Below are positions 63,296-64,000 of a stretch of DNA of 64,000 nt, piece after piece. Each line of letters opens with the position of its first letter. The first letter of the stretch is position 1. The stretch spans positions 1,659,001 through 1,723,000 of the forward strand of contig CP048470.1 in NCBI GenBank assembly GCA_025559845.1, read 5' to 3'. This DNA comes from Agrobacterium tumefaciens (GTDB lineage: Bacteria > Pseudomonadota > Alphaproteobacteria > Rhizobiales > Rhizobiaceae). Below the pieces are notes generated by a model, which worked only from the letters and a program-made list of their open reading frames with translations, was not told the origin of the DNA and searched no databases. Position numbers and translations under genes: made by a program.

Positions 63296-64000
63296 GTTGA
63301 TGCTTGGCCATACGACCGAGTTCACGCTTCTGGCGGTGATGATTGTCTTATGCACCGCGTTGTCATTTGCGACTGACCGGTTTTTCACCATCTCCAATGC
63401 CTTTGATGTTTTGAACGTCTCGGCCGTCAACATTATATTCGCGGTTGGCTTGCTTGTTGTGCTGATCTCCGGCGGGATCGACATATCCTTCGCCGTTGCA
63501 GCCTCGGTGGTGCAATATGTTACGGTGCTGGCGCTTGGTGCGCTTGGCGGCGGTAACTGGGCCGAAGGTTTCATTATTGCAGGTGCGGTTGGTATCGGCC
63601 TTGGCATGATCAACGCGGCGCTTGTGTACCGCTTTCAGATCATCTCGATCGTCGCGACCATTTCCACCTTCAACATATTCTTCGGGCTGTTGATGTTCTT
63701 CACCAAGGGGGTGTCGATCTACGATCTGCCGGAATGGCTGACCACGCGTGTCGTCTTCTACGAACGCGAGATGGCGGATGGTTCCTGGCTGGAACTGACC
63801 TTGCCGGTCGTCGTGATGATTGTCTGCTGCGTCGCGACCTGGTTCATGATTTCCCGTACGACAATCGGCCGCCAGCTTTATGCATTTGGCGACAATCCCG
63901 AAGGTGCGCGCCGGTTCGGCATCAATATCGGCGCCATGCACTTCATTTCTTTCGGATGGCTTGGTCTCATGGCCGGGATCGGTGGGCTTATGCAGGCTCA
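63288..64000 (+). CDS. CUT2-type sugar ABC transporter permease (partial at right edge)
   Basis: The 5' part (about 237 codons) of an RbsC-type permease. VGLLVVLISGGIDISFAVAA and FGDNPEGARRFGINI are the family blocks, and several membrane segments are visible. Its start overlaps the ATPase stop by 8 nt. The reading frame stays open to the window edge; further permease or enzyme genes likely follow. Confidence 0.88.
   Translation, partial: MRRLMLGHTTEFTLLAVMIVLCTALSFATDRFFTISNAFDVLNVSAVNIIFAVGLLVVLISGGIDISFAVAASVVQYVTVLALGALGGGNWAEGFIIAGAVGIGLGMINAALVYRFQIISIVATISTFNIFFGLLMFFTKGVSIYDLPEWLTTRVVFYEREMADGSWLELTLPVVVMIVCCVATWFMISRTTIGRQLYAFGDNPEGARRFGINIGAMHFISFGWLGLMAGIGGLMQA

Overview
The window looks like a chromosomal segment of an alphaproteobacterium of the order Hyphomicrobiales, most like Rhizobium or Agrobacterium. 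The evidence is the set of genes and their order: aerobic-type cobaltochelatase cobS-cobT, the small membrane gene-xerD-accA run, aroK-aroB, a TIGR02302/DUF4175 giant next to lysA-lptM-argH, DUF2125, DUF3108, a CpdR-like receiver, and many Dpp-type and CUT2-type ABC importers. Species and strain cannot be read from this. I see no tRNA, rRNA, CRISPR array, insertion sequence or prophage.

Bases 1 to about 40,260 are densely packed housekeeping genes. In order they cover the end of a penicillin-binding D,D-carboxypeptidase; a His-rich CobW metal chaperone; a TusA-like protein with an L,D-transpeptidase lipoprotein; accA, xerD and a small membrane protein; aroK-aroB; bolA and a J-domain protein; cobS-cobT and a phytase-like secreted protein; a queuosine-precursor transporter; rpmB; DUF3108; a cupin and gloB; a methyltransferase; hisC and a prephenate dehydrogenase; DUF2125; a ChaC-like cyclotransferase; plsC; ydcF; ftsE-ftsX; hpt; a CpdR-like regulator; DUF4175; lysA, lptM and argH; tlpA; a 3-hydroxybutyryl-CoA dehydrogenase and etfB-etfA; rhomboid; a cobalamin adenosyltransferase; an SDR; YihY; and DUF808.

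Bases 40,265 to 60,480 are accessory metabolism. Two Dpp-type peptide importer operons face each other. The rightward one (40,725-47,989) carries a binding protein, two permeases, two ATPases, an Asp/Glu/hydantoin-racemase-family protein and an RpiR regulator. The leftward one (58,429-48,074) carries a fused HyuA-HyuB (5-oxoprolinase/hydantoinase), a Tat-exported binding protein, two permeases, two ATPases and an M20 amidohydrolase, with an IclR regulator divergent from it. Together they look like a scavenging module for lactam-, hydantoin- or N-acyl-capped amino acids or peptides. From 60,480 to the right edge there is a LacI regulator and a divergent CUT2 sugar importer whose permease runs off the window.

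Candidate regulatory DNA accompanies many of these units: a Zur-like palindrome before cobW, CtrA-like boxes, a LiuR-like palindrome before etfB, a 20-bp palindrome before the RpiR-linked operon, an inverted repeat between hyu and iclR, and a palindrome plus 12-bp direct repeats before the sugar importer. In all three importers a stable hairpin follows the binding-protein gene. All site calls were made by eye.
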